A DNA stretch of 36,219 bases from Actinomycetota bacterium (GTDB lineage Bacteria; Actinomycetota; Acidimicrobiia; Spongiisociales; UBA5794). Shown one piece after another: positions 16,604-27,809 of this stretch. Below the pieces are notes generated by a model. It ran no database searches. It saw only the letters and a list, made by a program, of their open reading frames with translations, and was not told the origin of the DNA. The stretch is taken from contig JAQCAA010000006.1 in the NCBI GenBank assembly GCA_027728645.1, positions 1 through 36,219 of the forward strand, given 5' to 3'. Position numbers and translations under genes: made by a program. The number at the start of each line of letters is the position of its first letter. Positions within the stretch are counted from its first letter, which is position 1.

Positions 16604-18196
16604 TCAGCCAGACTCGGAACCTGTGCCCCAAATGAGTTGGGCAGCGTCATCTGCGAGCCCCTGTCCTGCCTCTTCGTACAAGTTGCGAGCTACGTCCACA
16701 CCGGCCCTTCGTAGTTCCTCAACCTGATCCGGGTATTGCGCCACCGCCGCGATTCGGGCGTTGGGTTGAAACTTCCGGATACGGGCAACGCATTCGAGAT
16801 TGGCCTGATGTGTGCTCATCGCCGCCACAACGAGCACTACATCGGGATGGAATTGAACCCGCTCCCAGAAGTCCTGGTCAAGGGCATCCGCTCGAATAAC
16901 CGACCGACCTGCTTGCAAGTTCGCCTCAACTGCGTCATCTGACCGATCCACCCCGAGGACGAGGCCCGAGCGCTTTCGAACAAGTTCGTCGTAGACACCA
17001 ACACCGATCCGGCCCATGCCAAAGATCAGCACACGCGAACTGTCGCAGTCAACGATGGCGTCTTCGGGCAGGAGCGAGGTCTGTTCGAACCGAGACAAAC
17101 GGATGTACCAGCGCTCATAGAGCACGTAGCGTGCTCCGTTGGCGGCAGAGGCAGCGACAAGCGAGGCAGCTACGGCGACGCCAATTGTTGAAAGCCACAC
17201 TGGGTCGATCAACTCCTGAGCGACGGCGGCGGCAACCACTATCAGCCCGAATTCACTGTAGGGGAACAGCGTCAGCGAAGTGTGAAAAGCAGACCGAGAA
17301 CGAAGTCGGAAACGGGTGAGGAGCCAGAAGAGCACGAAACTCCTCGAAGGAAGCAAAGCAACGGCCACGAGAGCAATGACGAATCCCCACGCCGGCGGTG
17401 TTCCCCCGAGACCAATCGACAGGAAGAACCCAACGAGCAGGAGATCCTTGAACCCCAAGAGCTTGTCGGCGAGCTCCGAAGACCTAGGGTGACCCGACAA
17501 GACGAGGCCAACAGCGAGTGCCCCCAGATCCGGCTTGAGATCCACGAATTCGAACGCCGCGGCACCTACACCAAGCGCCAACGTGAAGCCCAACAGGAGC
17601 AAGACTTCGCCGTGGTCGCTTCGGTCGAGGAACCAGCCAAAAACCGGTCGAAGCAGGACAAGCGCTGGAATCACAAGAAGGGCGTAAGGGGATGGCCATG
17701 TACCGCTTGCCGCAACTAGGAACACCACAGCAAGGACGTCTTGGACGATGAGAATGCCAATTGCCACGTTGCCGGCGAACGATTCGGAGTCGTCGGTCCT
17801 GTCGAGCGCTTTCACAGCAAAGACCGTGCTTGAGAACGAGAGCGCCAACCCGACGATCAGGGCGGCTCCAATGCTCAGGTCCTCCACGATTCCTACTCCC
17901 ATTGCCCCGATCCCGAGGAAGATGGCAGCTGGAACAACAGTCCCCACCACAGCAAACGCACCAGCGGTCCCCCAGACGTGGGGACGAGCGAGGAATCTCA
18001 AGCGAAGCTTGAGACCGATACCGAACAAGAGGATGAGAACGCCGATGTCAGCAATCGTCTCGATGCCCTCAGGCGAGTCGAATCCGAATGCGTGCAAGCC
18101 GAAACCAGCGACCAGATACCCCACGAGCGGAGGGAGCCCGACCCTTGTCGCTGCGAAGCCGAGTAGGAATGCGGCGAGGAGAAAGGCAATGTCCAT
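16604..18196 (-). CDS. CPA2-family monovalent cation:proton antiporter with TrkA-N domain
   Basis: Multi-pass N-terminus (VGYLVAGFGLHAFG, ALIVGLALSFSSTVFAVKAL) and C-terminal Rossmann VLIFGMGRIGVGVYDEL. Confidence 0.9.
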   Translation of the reverse strand: MDIAFLLAAFLLGFAATRVGLPPLVGYLVAGFGLHAFGFDSPEGIETIADIGVLILLFGIGLKLRLRFLARPHVWGTAGAFAVVGTVVPAAIFLGIGAMGVGIVEDLSIGAALIVGLALSFSSTVFAVKALDRTDDSESFAGNVAIGILIVQDVLAVVFLVAASGTWPSPYALLVIPALVLLRPVFGWFLDRSDHGEVLLLLGFTLALGVGAAAFEFVDLKPDLGALAVGLVLSGHPRSSELADKLLGFKDLLLVGFFLSIGLGGTPPAWGFVIALVAVALLPSRSFVLFWLLTRFRLRSRSAFHTSLTLFPYSEFGLIVVAAAVAQELIDPVWLSTIGVAVAASLVAASAANGARYVLYERWYIRLSRFEQTSLLPEDAIVDCDSSRVLIFGMGRIGVGVYDELVRKRSGLVLGVDRSDDAVEANLQAGRSVIRADALDQDFWERVQFHPDVVLVVAAMSTHQANLECVARIRKFQPNARIAAVAQYPDQVEELRRAGVDVARNLYEEAGQGLADDAAQLIWGTGSESG

Positions 18197-18232
18197 GTGG
18201 CGCCACTATTGCAGATAGGGGACGCCACATGG
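18193..18232. promoter_or_regulatory. Inverted repeat CCATGTGGCG-N20-CGCCACATGG over the antiporter start codon
   Basis: 10-bp perfect arms; the ATG (18194-18196, minus strand) lies in one arm; inner CTAT/ATAG extends the hairpin. Confidence 0.6.
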
Positions 18233-18396
18233 TCCTTCTGGTGCGCCCTCCCCGACGGAACGCAGTTTCAAGCAGCTACCTCGTCGCCTTTGCCGCAAGC
18301 GATGACAGAAATCGCGTCAGAGGACGTCTTGCGGAACACATTCGTCAGAGCTACTCATTGCCGTCGATCAACCGATGCCGTCCTGGGTCACGTTGA

Positions 18397-19038
18397 TCAA
18401 GTCAAAAAATGCGCAACGATTGAATCCACAACAGCTTCCACAGTCATTTCGCCTGTGTCGATGACGACGGCATCGTCGGCCGGTTTCAAGGGCGAAGCCT
18501 CGCGGGTGGAGTCTGCATGATCGCGTGCGGCCAGTGCCTCGCTGATCTCCGCCACTGACTTTCCACCAGCCTCTGATTCGGCAGCTCTCCGTAACGCCCT
18601 CACCGACGGCGAGGCGGTCAGATAGATCTTGAGCGGGGCCTCCGGAAAGACGACCGTTCCGATATCGCGGCCCTCTACGACAGCCTGGTCCTCGTGGAAT
18701 GCGACCCACCTGCGTTGGATCTCGACGACGGCACTCCGGACCATTGGATGGGCCGACACGGCGCTCACGTTGGCTGTCACCTCTTCGGAGCGGACCGCAA
18801 AGGCGACCGATTCGCCGTCAAGGAGAACCCCCCGTTCGTCGTAGTCGATTGTTCGATGATTGAGTTCTTCAACAACAGCAGTTTCGTCCTGGGTGTCGAT
18901 TCCAGATTGAAGGATCGCGAGAGTCGCAGCGCGGTATGTGGCACCGGTATCGAGGTAGGCGAGTCCTAATTGTCTCGCGACAAGTCGCGAGACGGTCGAC
19001 TTCCCAACGCCGCTTGGACCGTCGATCGTTATGACCAC
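18397..19038 (-). CDS. cmk: Cytidylate kinase
   Basis: VVITIDGPSGVGKSTVSRLVARQLGLAYLDTGATYRA, VVEGRDIGTVVFPEAPLKIYLTAS. Start GTG 19038 or ATG 19071. Confidence 0.94.
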   Translation of the reverse strand: MVITIDGPSGVGKSTVSRLVARQLGLAYLDTGATYRAATLAILQSGIDTQDETAVVEELNHRTIDYDERGVLLDGESVAFAVRSEEVTANVSAVSAHPMVRSAVVEIQRRWVAFHEDQAVVEGRDIGTVVFPEAPLKIYLTASPSVRALRRAAESEAGGKSVAEISEALAARDHADSTREASPLKPADDAVVIDTGEMTVEAVVDSIVAHFLT

Positions 19039-20300
19039 AGTGCAGCCAGTGACTCGTAGAAGTCTGGCCATGAGACAAAAGCCACATCCGAGTCAACTAT
19101 CTCTACTTCGCCCGATGCACGGGTTGCTGCGACCGCTGCAGCCATCGCAATGCGGTGGTCGTGGTAGGTCTCAACTGAGCCTCCATGTAAGAATCCTGTT
19201 CCGACAATATCGAACCCGTCGTGGACAGTGGAGATCCCCCCTCCGAGGCTCAGCATCATCTGCTCGACCGCGATGATGCGATCGGATTCTTTCACTCGTA
19301 GTTCCTCTGCGCCTCTCACGGTCGTAATGCCTTCGCCATATGCAGCGACGACAGCCACGAGGGGTAGTTCGTCGAGCGCGGACGCGATGAGATCCCCATC
19401 AATCGTGACGCCCCGTATGGTTCTCCCTGTGACTTTCACATCACCCACAGGATCTCCGCCGACTGAATTCGTCACCACAACCTCGACCGCTGCACCCATG
19501 TCATCGAGTATCTGAAGAAAGCCGATGCGGCCGGGGTTGAGCGAGATCGTGGTGGTCACCACCTGTGACCCCGGTGAGATGGCCGCAGCTGCCCATAAAT
19601 AGGCCGCCGATGACGGATCACCCGGTACGTCATACTTTGCAGGAGGCACCGGTCCAGGGTCGATCCGAAATTTCGTGTCCGATTCCCAGTCGCCCCGTCC
19701 GATTGCGTGCAGCCATCTTTCGGTATGGTCTCGAAATCCCGGAGGGCTGTCGATGGACGATGAACCCTTTGCGGCAAGAGCTCCCAATTCGAACGCAGAA
19801 CGCACCTGAGCGGAGGCGGTCTCGATTGTGACACCAGCGCCGGTGACAACTTCGGCACCCCCGACCTTGATCGGCGCATGCCCGCTGGTTGTCGCGATAA
19901 CACCCCCGAGGCTTCGAAGGGGTGCCTCCAGGCGCGTCATCGGACGCCGAGACAACGATGAGTCACCAATCAACACGGTTGATACGCGTGAAGTCGCAAG
20001 AACGCCAGCTAGCAACCGCATCGAGGTTCCCGAGTTTCCGCAATCGATCGACCGGTGAGGGGTTGCCCAGCGAGATACGCCGGGTGACCGGACTTGATCG
20101 CCGTCAATTGCAACGCCGAGGTTGGCGAGAGCCGCCCTCGTGGTTGCGATGTCGAGGCCGGTACCGAGACCCGTCACGAGGCTATCGCCCTGTGCCATCC
20201 CTGCGAAGAGCAGGGCACGGTGCGAGAGCGATTTGTCGCCAGGTACCCGAACGGAAGCTGCGAACGACTCCGTCGTCCCTGTAATGGTTCGGGTGGTCAT
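19029..20300 (-). CDS. aroA: 3-phosphoshikimate 1-carboxyvinyltransferase (EPSP synthase)
   Basis: VRVPGDKSLSHRALLFAGMAQG, DCGNSGTSMRLLAGVL, RVKESDRI, TYHDHRIAMAAAVA. Confidence 0.96.
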   Translation of the reverse strand: MTTRTITGTTESFAASVRVPGDKSLSHRALLFAGMAQGDSLVTGLGTGLDIATTRAALANLGVAIDGDQVRSPGVSRWATPHRSIDCGNSGTSMRLLAGVLATSRVSTVLIGDSSLSRRPMTRLEAPLRSLGGVIATTSGHAPIKVGGAEVVTGAGVTIETASAQVRSAFELGALAAKGSSSIDSPPGFRDHTERWLHAIGRGDWESDTKFRIDPGPVPPAKYDVPGDPSSAAYLWAAAAISPGSQVVTTTISLNPGRIGFLQILDDMGAAVEVVVTNSVGGDPVGDVKVTGRTIRGVTIDGDLIASALDELPLVAVVAAYGEGITTVRGAEELRVKESDRIIAVEQMMLSLGGGISTVHDGFDIVGTGFLHGGSVETYHDHRIAMAAAVAATRASGEVEIVDSDVAFVSWPDFYESLAALWS

Positions 20301-21019
20301 TCCTCTTCGTTTGCTTTCTTGTAGATCGACCGGATTTCGTCCAGGGTCAATGCTCGATACGAGCCAGCGGACAGAGTTCGATCGGTGATACCTGCGATCG
20401 AAACGCGAACAAGGCGATCGACCTGAAGACCGACGGCCTCGAAGATGCGCCGGACTTCTCGCTTTCGGCCTTCGGTCATCACCAGTTCGACGACCGATCG
20501 GTCGCCATGTGAGTTCACGATTCTGGCCGATTTTGCTTTGGCAGGTCCGTCCTCGAGATTCACACCCGCAACGAATTGAGCGCAATGCTTCTGCGATGCG
20601 ACGCTCGTTGTCATGACGTGGTACGCCTTTTCAATGCCGTATCGCGGATGGGTAACGCGCAGTGCAAGGTCGCCGTCATTCGTGAGAAGCATCAGACCTT
20701 CAGAGTGCAAGTCGAGTCGTCCGACCGGCTTCGTTATGGGTTCGGACGGCACCAGCGATGTCACCACGGGACGGCCATGTGTGTCTTCCATGGTCGACAC
20801 CACCCCTGGTGGCTTGTACACAAGCCAGGTTCGCTGCTCGGGATCAAGCGGGAGACGTACACCGTCGATCGAAACTGTCGAGGTAGTCGGATCGATCCGA
20901 TCTCCAAGGGAAGCTTTTTCCCCGTCGACCATCACCCTTCCCCGTTCGATCAAGATGTCGGCCTTCCGACGCGACGCGACGCCCGACCCTGCGATCAGTT
21001 TGTTGAGTCGTTCGATGAT
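20297..21019 (-). CDS. rluB: RluB/RsuA-type pseudouridine synthase, non-canonical start (approximate)
   Basis: IIERLNKLIAGSGVASRRKADILIERGRVMVDG (S4), KPVGRLDLHSEGLMLLTNDGDLALRVTHPRYGIEKAY, EGRKREVRRIFEAVG. No ATG/GTG/TTG in frame between the stop at 21041-21043 and 20953. Confidence 0.85.
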   Translation of the reverse strand: MIERLNKLIAGSGVASRRKADILIERGRVMVDGEKASLGDRIDPTTSTVSIDGVRLPLDPEQRTWLVYKPPGVVSTMEDTHGRPVVTSLVPSEPITKPVGRLDLHSEGLMLLTNDGDLALRVTHPRYGIEKAYHVMTTSVASQKHCAQFVAGVNLEDGPAKAKSARIVNSHGDRSVVELVMTEGRKREVRRIFEAVGLQVDRLVRVSIAGITDRTLSAGSYRALTLDEIRSIYKKANEEE

Positions 21020-21573
21020 GACTCCGGTCGCATCGGCATTTCAAGGGTTTCGACGATCTCCGCTGGAGGGACATGATCCGCGAGCGGTGGGAGATCTGAG
21101 ATAGACGCAACCCCCATCTTTTCCAGAAACAGAGGCGTGGTCCCATAGAGAATCGCCTGACCGGGCCCTGCTGCTGTGCCGATCTCGCCTATCAGGCCTC
21201 TTCGTTCCAGATTCTTGAGGGCCCTTTCCGAGTCGACACCTCTGATTTCTGTCACCTGACCCCGAGACACGGGCTGTTTGTATGCCACGACAGCGAGCGT
21301 CTCCATTGAAGCGTTCGTCAGCTTCTTGGCACGATCGGACGCAGCGTATGTTTCCAGGTACGGGAGAACTGACGCTTCCGTGTAGAGCCGCCAACCGCCA
21401 GCGACATTGCGCAACACGATGCCGTGGTTCGCAGTTAACTCATCTCCGAGTTCAGAAAGCGAATCAGAAACCAAAGTCAAAGGCTGGTTAGCGATGTGCG
21501 CCAACTCTTCGGCGGAAACGGGTTCTTCTGCGACGAAGAGGATCGCTTCGATGATGCGCGTCAGGTCCGTCAT
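20995..21573 (-). CDS. scpB: Segregation and condensation protein B
   Basis: MTDLTRIIEAILFVAEEPVSAEELA...ASMETLAVVAYKQPVSRGQVTEIRGVDSERALKNLERRGLI. Confidence 0.94.
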   Translation of the reverse strand: MTDLTRIIEAILFVAEEPVSAEELAHIANQPLTLVSDSLSELGDELTANHGIVLRNVAGGWRLYTEASVLPYLETYAASDRAKKLTNASMETLAVVAYKQPVSRGQVTEIRGVDSERALKNLERRGLIGEIGTAAGPGQAILYGTTPLFLEKMGVASISDLPPLADHVPPAEIVETLEMPMRPESSSNDSTN

Positions 21574-22346
21574 CGTGAGCCACCGGTGCCGAATACTGCG
21601 TTGAATCCTTGGTCGGCCGCCGTGTTGTCGTATCGGATGTCGATACGGGCAATGCTCTCTTGCTGGCTCACCCTCAGAATCCCCCATCGTGCCAGCTCGA
21701 GTAGTGCCAGAAAGTACGCAACAACCTCGGCATCGCGGCTGCAATGAGCAACGATTTCGTCGAAGTCTGAAGTAAGAACAGATGCCATTCGGCCTTGAAG
21801 ATCGACCATTGCGTCTTGGACCGAAGGAAGGTCGAAGTCAAGGTGCTCAAGATCGGGGTCACTGATAGGCACAGAAAACACTCGTTCGGCGATCGCTGCG
21901 AAGCCTGCGAGGTCGGTGGGGATCGTGACTTCCGGCACTTTGTGCGAGCCGATGTCCTCGAAGCCCACGCTCCGTGGCACGTGACATTCCGCTGCCTCGA
22001 ATCTATGCCGGAGGACCGCTGCCACATCCTTGAAGGTGAGACAGGCAAGGAGCCTCGAAAGCAAGCGGTCGCGTTCTTCCGCCAGAGCGAGTTCTTCGTC
22101 GAGGTCATACGGGTCTGCGTCTGGTAGGAGGTGCCGAGCCTTCATCTGAATCAATGTGGCTGCGATGAGGAGGAATTCGCTAGCAACCTCGATGTCGAGG
22201 TCGTCCAGTTCGTCGACGAACGACAGATACTCGTTCACGATGCCGACAAGGCTCAGCTCGGTTATGGAGAGTTGATGGTTGGTGATGAGCTGGAGGAGCA
22301 GATCGAGAGGACCCTGGAAAACGCGTGTTTTGACTTCAAATGACAT
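21570..22346 (-). CDS. scpA: Segregation and condensation protein A
   Basis: FEVKTRVFQGPLDLLLQLITNHQLSITELSLVGIVNEYL...EFLLIAATLIQMKARHLLP; ATGA overlap with scpB. Confidence 0.94.
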   Translation of the reverse strand: MSFEVKTRVFQGPLDLLLQLITNHQLSITELSLVGIVNEYLSFVDELDDLDIEVASEFLLIAATLIQMKARHLLPDADPYDLDEELALAEERDRLLSRLLACLTFKDVAAVLRHRFEAAECHVPRSVGFEDIGSHKVPEVTIPTDLAGFAAIAERVFSVPISDPDLEHLDFDLPSVQDAMVDLQGRMASVLTSDFDEIVAHCSRDAEVVAYFLALLELARWGILRVSQQESIARIDIRYDNTAADQGFNAVFGTGGSR

Positions 22347-22405
22347 CGACAGCCATGCTATTGCCATTCTGCGGGCTGACAGCGTGTTTCGGGCACATGA
22401 CTACC

Positions 22406-22921
22406 TCAAACATCATCAGCAGCTGCAAGGCGTTCCCATGCTTCGATGCTGACTCCCACTGGTGGCTTTCCAGGGTGGCCTCTCGTGAATGCGACCGCGA
22501 ACGAGTCGGCTCCAACCTCTTCCAGCATCTTGGCCCCTATCTCCCCATGGTCGCGGTACTTCGCCCACGAGCCGCGTAGAGGCATTCCAACAGCAGACGC
22601 AGCCGTCGCGAGCGACCGTGCGAAGGCCCCAGCCGGTGCCACTGTCTTGCCAATGTCGTGCATCAACGCCGCGGTACTGGTGGTGCTTTCTGACCCCGAT
22701 CGCTGATAGACGTCGAATGCGTGACGCTGATCAGCTGGGACCATCGTGAAGAAGAGCTTTGCCATGGCATCGCTGAGGCACTTGCGTACCGTTTCAGCCT
22801 CCGACTCAGTGAGGGACCTCGCCCTGATATGTCCGAAGAACCGGCGAATGAGGTGTGGCATGGTGATGGTCCTATCGATGCGGGCTACGAGATTGACCGC
22901 CTCGTCTGAGTGCGTGCGCAT
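22406..22921 (-). CDS. HD-domain putative phosphohydrolase
   Basis: DQRHAFDVYQRSGSESTTSTAALMHDIGKTVAPAG...YRDHGEIGAKMLEEVGAD; start 22921 or ATG 22861. Confidence 0.78.
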   Translation of the reverse strand: MRTHSDEAVNLVARIDRTITMPHLIRRFFGHIRARSLTESEAETVRKCLSDAMAKLFFTMVPADQRHAFDVYQRSGSESTTSTAALMHDIGKTVAPAGAFARSLATAASAVGMPLRGSWAKYRDHGEIGAKMLEEVGADSFAVAFTRGHPGKPPVGVSIEAWERLAAADDV

Positions 22922-23025
22922 GGTGCGGAGACGGTCTCTTCCCGGACCTCAGAAGGATACCAAGCCAAGCAACGAGCGACCGGCGCCGGTGCGGGCTAGA
23001 GGTGCGGCCTGATCCGGGCATGGAG

Positions 23026-23922
23026 CTAGCCACCTCGCGGATGACTCGTCAGGAGTACTTCCCTCAGGTGCTCAGGCGAAACTTTGGTGTAAATCTGGGT
23101 TGTCGAGAGGCTGACGTGGCCAAGCATCTCCTGGACCGTCCGGAGGTCTGCTCCGCCCTCCACCATGTGGGTGGCCGCAGAATGCCGAAAGACGTGCGGC
23201 GAGAGCCTTCCGTCGTCTATCCCTGCCGCTCTTCCGTGTTGCCGCACCGCTCTCCAGACAGCCTGTCTCGACAGCCGGTTCCCCCTGGTAGATACAAAGA
23301 GGGCTCCGGTATCGGAGGCGCCTATCGGAACCTCCATGCGATGCGGCAGCCAGCGTTCAACTGCAGTGATGGCGTAGGACCCGACTGGCACGATTCTTTG
23401 CTTGTTCCCTTTCCCTGTCAGCATCACACTCGATGTCTCGAAGTCGATGTCGTATACATCGGCTGCGGTGAGTTCCGAAACTCTGCACCCAGTGGCATAC
23501 AGGAATTCAAGGATCGCAGAGTCGCGCGCGCCAACGGCGGTGTCGACATCGGGCTGATCGAGCACGGCTGCAACTTCGGAGATTGAGAGCGCTTTGGGGA
23601 GAGAGGTGCCTCGCCGTGGAGTTCCAACCGCTGCCGTCGGATCGTCGCCGCGAAGCCCCTCGACCACAAGGAAGCGGTGATAGGCACGGATAGAGGCGAA
23701 CTTGCGTGCAACCGACGTTCTCGCGAGCCCCGTGCTTCGGAGCATCTCGAGGTGACGCTGCACAGTTGCGGTTGTAGGAGTTTCCCCATCTTGAGCAATG
23801 GTGCGCTGATACTGCACGAGATCTCTCCGGTAGGCGATCACAGTGTTGTGAGCCAGCCCACGCTCAGCACTGAGCGAACCCAGGAAGTCGTGCGTGTGTT
23901 CAGGGAGCTCGTCGGTGTGCAT
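23026..23922 (-). CDS. xerD: Tyrosine recombinase XerD-like
   Basis: FLYATGCRVSELTAADVYDID (Arg), SPHVFRHSAATHMVEGGADLRTVQEMLGHVSLSTTQIYT (HxxR...H/W...Y). Confidence 0.94.
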   Translation of the reverse strand: MHTDELPEHTHDFLGSLSAERGLAHNTVIAYRRDLVQYQRTIAQDGETPTTATVQRHLEMLRSTGLARTSVARKFASIRAYHRFLVVEGLRGDDPTAAVGTPRRGTSLPKALSISEVAAVLDQPDVDTAVGARDSAILEFLYATGCRVSELTAADVYDIDFETSSVMLTGKGNKQRIVPVGSYAITAVERWLPHRMEVPIGASDTGALFVSTRGNRLSRQAVWRAVRQHGRAAGIDDGRLSPHVFRHSAATHMVEGGADLRTVQEMLGHVSLSTTQIYTKVSPEHLREVLLTSHPRGG

Positions 23923-24451
23923 CTGCAATCATGATGCCCGCAATGGTCTTTGAGTCGGTGATTTCGCCTCTCACGACCATTTCAACTGCCTGAGAAAATG
24001 GGAACCGTTTCACGACAGCTGCAAGCTCCTCCGCGCCCTCAGGTGCGGAGGAGCCTGGCATCAAGTCTTCGGCTAGGAAGATCGTGATGTTTTCATCCGA
24101 GAACCCGACAGTCGGCCAGATGGAAGTTAGGCGTGTGAAACCCTCCGTAACGAACCCAGTCTCCTCTAGCAGTTCACGGTGCGCAGCGGCTTCCATGCTC
24201 ACATCGGATGCGTCGAGCTTGCCTGCGGGTATTTCTAAGATGACCCGGTCAATCGAAGCGCGGTACTGCTCGATGAGAACGATGTCGGCGTTGATCATCG
24301 GTACGATGGCGACCGCGCCAGGGTGGGTGACAATGATTCGTTCTACGTCATCCCCGTTGGGGGTGCGAACAGTGCGCGACTCGACACCTAGGAACGAATA
24401 TGTCGCCAGTGATTGGACCTTCTCGATCCGGAAGCCGTGCGACTCCTTCAC
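23900..24451 (-). CDS. NUDIX hydrolase, ADP-ribose pyrophosphatase-like
   Basis: Nudix-box-like region ASDVSMEAAAHRELLEETGFV, PAGKLD, MPGSSAPEGAEEL; located next to xerD and pyrG. Confidence 0.88.
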   Translation of the reverse strand: MKESHGFRIEKVQSLATYSFLGVESRTVRTPNGDDVERIIVTHPGAVAIVPMINADIVLIEQYRASIDRVILEIPAGKLDASDVSMEAAAHRELLEETGFVTEGFTRLTSIWPTVGFSDENITIFLAEDLMPGSSAPEGAEELAAVVKRFPFSQAVEMVVRGEITDSKTIAGIMIADAHRRAP

Positions 24452-24476
24452 CCGTGAAACCTTTGCACAAGGGCAA

Positions 24477-26204
<1,728 letters not shown>

Positions 26205-27809
26205 TCAGGCGGAACTCGACGCCGCCATTGTCAACAGTTCGGACGCGTGACGCTGTCCGGCGTCCGAGTCTCCAAGTCCGGCAAGCATTCGAGCGATTTC
26301 GACGACTCGGTCATCGCCGGTGATGGTCGCGACCGTTGTAACCGTGCCCTCCCGCGACACGACAAGATGGGAAACGCCGAACGCTGCAACTTGCGGTAAG
26401 TGCGTCACGCAGATCACTTGTCGATCTCCTGCCAGTGCAGCGAGCTTCCTACCCATCGCAAGTGCCGTTGTCCCTCCGATGCCTGCGTCGATCTCGTCGA
26501 AGGCGACAACGGCCGATTCGGCCCCTCCGGCAGCAAGGGTCAGGGCAAGCACAAGTCGGCTCAGCTCACCACCAGACGCGACTGCGGCCACTGGGGCAAC
26601 CTGAAGGGAGGCGTCCGAAGCGAACATCAATGTCACCGTGTCGGTACCCGAAGGCAAAGGCTCGGTAGTTTGGATTGCCACTTCCATCGCCGGATCATTG
26701 AACCCAAGGTCACGGAGATGGTCGAGAGCCTCGTCGCAAATCCGGTCACTTGCAACCTCCCGGGCCTGGCTCAGGACTGCTCCTGCCGTAACGACGCTCG
26801 CGTGCGCTGCCCCCAGCCTCTGCTCAATGTCTACTGAGGCTGACAAGAGAGCGGCCAGTTCGGCTGACCGTTCAGATGCGTTCTTCCGAAAGGTCAGGAT
26901 GTCATCGATCGTGTCACCGTATTTTCGCTTCAGCGCACCGAGGAGTGCCAATCGTTCCTCGGTCGCAGCGAGGGCCCTCGTGTCCGGTTTGAGGTCTGAT
27001 ACGTATCTCACGAGGTCCGTCAGCAGTTCTCCAATGCGATCGTTTATCTCGACAGCGTGTTGGGACGCGCCACCGAGCGAAGAATCAATTGCGTTGGCCC
27101 GTGTGATGGCGTGGACTGCGGATTCGATCCTCGCCTGAGCGCCCTCGTCCCCAAGATCGACCAAAGCCTTGTCAATCTCGCTCGCGAGTTCGTCTGCGCT
27201 TCGCAGTTGTGCGACAGTGGATCTGAGGGCCTCCTCGTCACCATCTGCAAATCCAGATGCGTCAATCTCCGAGACCTGGAAGTCGAGCATTTCGGCCTCG
27301 CGTTCGAGCGCCCTGATATCTCCCCCGAGAGACTCTGCTTCTGCCCTCACGATCACATACGCAGCCCAACGCGTTCGGTATGCCTCAAGATCATCGCGTC
27401 CACCCTTGTCAAGCTTGAGATCAACCAGAGCTCGGATGCCGGCGGCGGAAGTGATCGTGTGCTGGTCGTGTTGTCCCACGATTGCTATGTGACTTCCGAC
27501 AAACTCGGACATTGTGCCGGCAGTGGCGATGGAGCCATTGATGTAAGCCCTGGACTTGCCAGAGCTAACCGACCTGCGCAATACCGTTTCGGCACCGCTG
27601 ATCGTCATCACCGCAGAAACATCTAGGGCGTCACCGTGGGGCCCGATGAGACCCTTTGGCGCATTCTCGCCCTTGAGCAGTCTGAGTGCGCCAAGCATCA
27701 ATGTCTTACCAGTTCCTGTTTCCCCTGTTACCACCGTCAGGCCAGGGGTCAGTTCAAGTGAAACCGATTCGATCAGACCGAGGTTCGTCGCAGCAAGTTC
27801 CTCAAGCAT
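26205..27809 (-). CDS. recN: DNA repair protein RecN
   Basis: MLEELAATNLGLIESVSLELTPGLTVVTGETGTGKTLMLGAL...ASGGELSRLVLALTL...VVAFDEIDAGIGGTTALAMGRKLAAL. Confidence 0.95.
   Translation of the reverse strand: MLEELAATNLGLIESVSLELTPGLTVVTGETGTGKTLMLGALRLLKGENAPKGLIGPHGDALDVSAVMTISGAETVLRRSVSSGKSRAYINGSIATAGTMSEFVGSHIAIVGQHDQHTITSAAGIRALVDLKLDKGGRDDLEAYRTRWAAYVIVRAEAESLGGDIRALEREAEMLDFQVSEIDASGFADGDEEALRSTVAQLRSADELASEIDKALVDLGDEGAQARIESAVHAITRANAIDSSLGGASQHAVEINDRIGELLTDLVRYVSDLKPDTRALAATEERLALLGALKRKYGDTIDDILTFRKNASERSAELAALLSASVDIEQRLGAAHASVVTAGAVLSQAREVASDRICDEALDHLRDLGFNDPAMEVAIQTTEPLPSGTDTVTLMFASDASLQVAPVAAVASGGELSRLVLALTLAAGGAESAVVAFDEIDAGIGGTTALAMGRKLAALAGDRQVICVTHLPQVAAFGVSHLVVSREGTVTTVATITGDDRVVEIARMLAGLGDSDAGQRHASELLTMAASSSA

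Noticed and set aside
22979-22990. 12-bp palindrome ACCGGCGCCGGT
   Set aside because: GC-rich palindromes of this size are expected by chance in high-GC DNA; no supporting context.
23026-23922. Tyrosine recombinase considered as an integrase of a mobile element next to tRNA-Pro
   Set aside because: Sequence and context (nudix, pyrG, recN, scpAB) fit chromosomal XerD; it is 13 kb from the tRNA and no att repeats were seen.
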